From assembly GCF_023898315.1 (NCBI RefSeq), contig NC_064622.1, positions 354,559,234-354,623,233 of the forward strand: a DNA stretch of 64,000 nt, read 5' to 3'. Of this stretch, positions 63,871 through 64,000 are shown one piece after another. Made by a program: the position numbers and the translations under genes. The stretch comes from Schistocerca nitens (taxonomy: Eukaryota > Arthropoda > Insecta > Orthoptera > Acrididae). The stretch's first letter is position 1; each line of letters begins with the position of its first letter. The notes below the pieces were generated by a model. That model ran no database searches. It saw only the letters and a list, made by a program, of their open reading frames with translations, and was not told the origin of the DNA.

Positions 63871-64000
63871 TGCTGGCCTGTATTTCAGGGGCAAATAGTT
63901 ATTTTCAAGCCCCTGATATATGGTGCTACACATGTTGATGAGCATGGCTGATGATAGGTTGACATGGATACAGGAGGGTATTGACAGAATGGGGGAATAG

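Overview
This window looks like intergenic or intronic DNA of a large, repeat-rich insect genome. I recognise the dominant tRNA-derived SINE (tail ending in GAGCCATTTGAACCA) and several Tc1 families as types found in locusts and grasshoppers, so an orthopteran of the Schistocerca kind is my inference. I found no host protein gene, no functional tRNA or rRNA gene, and no bacterial feature. Nearly every open reading frame that can be interpreted is decayed transposase or LINE reverse transcriptase; the rest look like chance frames.

Layout. 0-4.9 kb: a 5S rRNA-like SINE, a SINE 3' end, a degenerate tandem array and a Tc1 fragment. 5.2-8.0 kb: a DD41D mariner split by a SINE inside a SINE, then two inverted-repeat MITEs, one almost a perfect palindrome. 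9.5-21.6 kb: a 1.5 kb inverted-repeat element, a mariner, a LINE cut by a mariner MITE, a Tc1 and a RTE-like LINE. It ends in a palindromic Tc1 made of two C-terminal halves. 22.8-28.4 kb: Tc1 and LINE fossils and a tandem repeat of about 350 bp. 28.9-33.0 kb: a mariner with TIRs of about 290 bp and a readable 240-codon transposase fragment, then a CR1/Jockey-like LINE broken by SINEs and a fold-back mariner. 34-45 kb: a crowd of Tc1, mariner, LINE and SINE relics, including a second 5S-like SINE. 45.1-48.4 kb: featureless. 48.4-51.1 kb: the best-preserved LINE, inserted in a SINE that also holds another SINE. 52.6-57.8 kb: a second DD41D mariner, a full-length Tc1 with TA duplications, a 460-bp SINE and a MITE. 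57.8-61.0 kb: a large diverged inverted repeat of unknown nature. 61-64 kb: a LINE fossil, a SINE carrying a duplicated 168-bp cassette, and short tandem repeats.

How the parts relate. The window records layered insertions that can be ordered by target-site duplications (TSDs). SINE family A (about 190-200 bp, tRNA-like head) is the youngest common layer and often sits inside older Tc1/mariner copies. Families A, B and C share one body but have different tRNA-like heads. The most unusual theme is the repeated conversion of Tc1/mariner copies into palindromic, fold-back or very-long-TIR forms (7.6, 20.0, 28.9 and 32.1 kb). The second is the 5S-rRNA-like SINE family, and the third is the unexplained inverted repeat at 57.8-61.0 kb. 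I saw no convincing new functional gene system.
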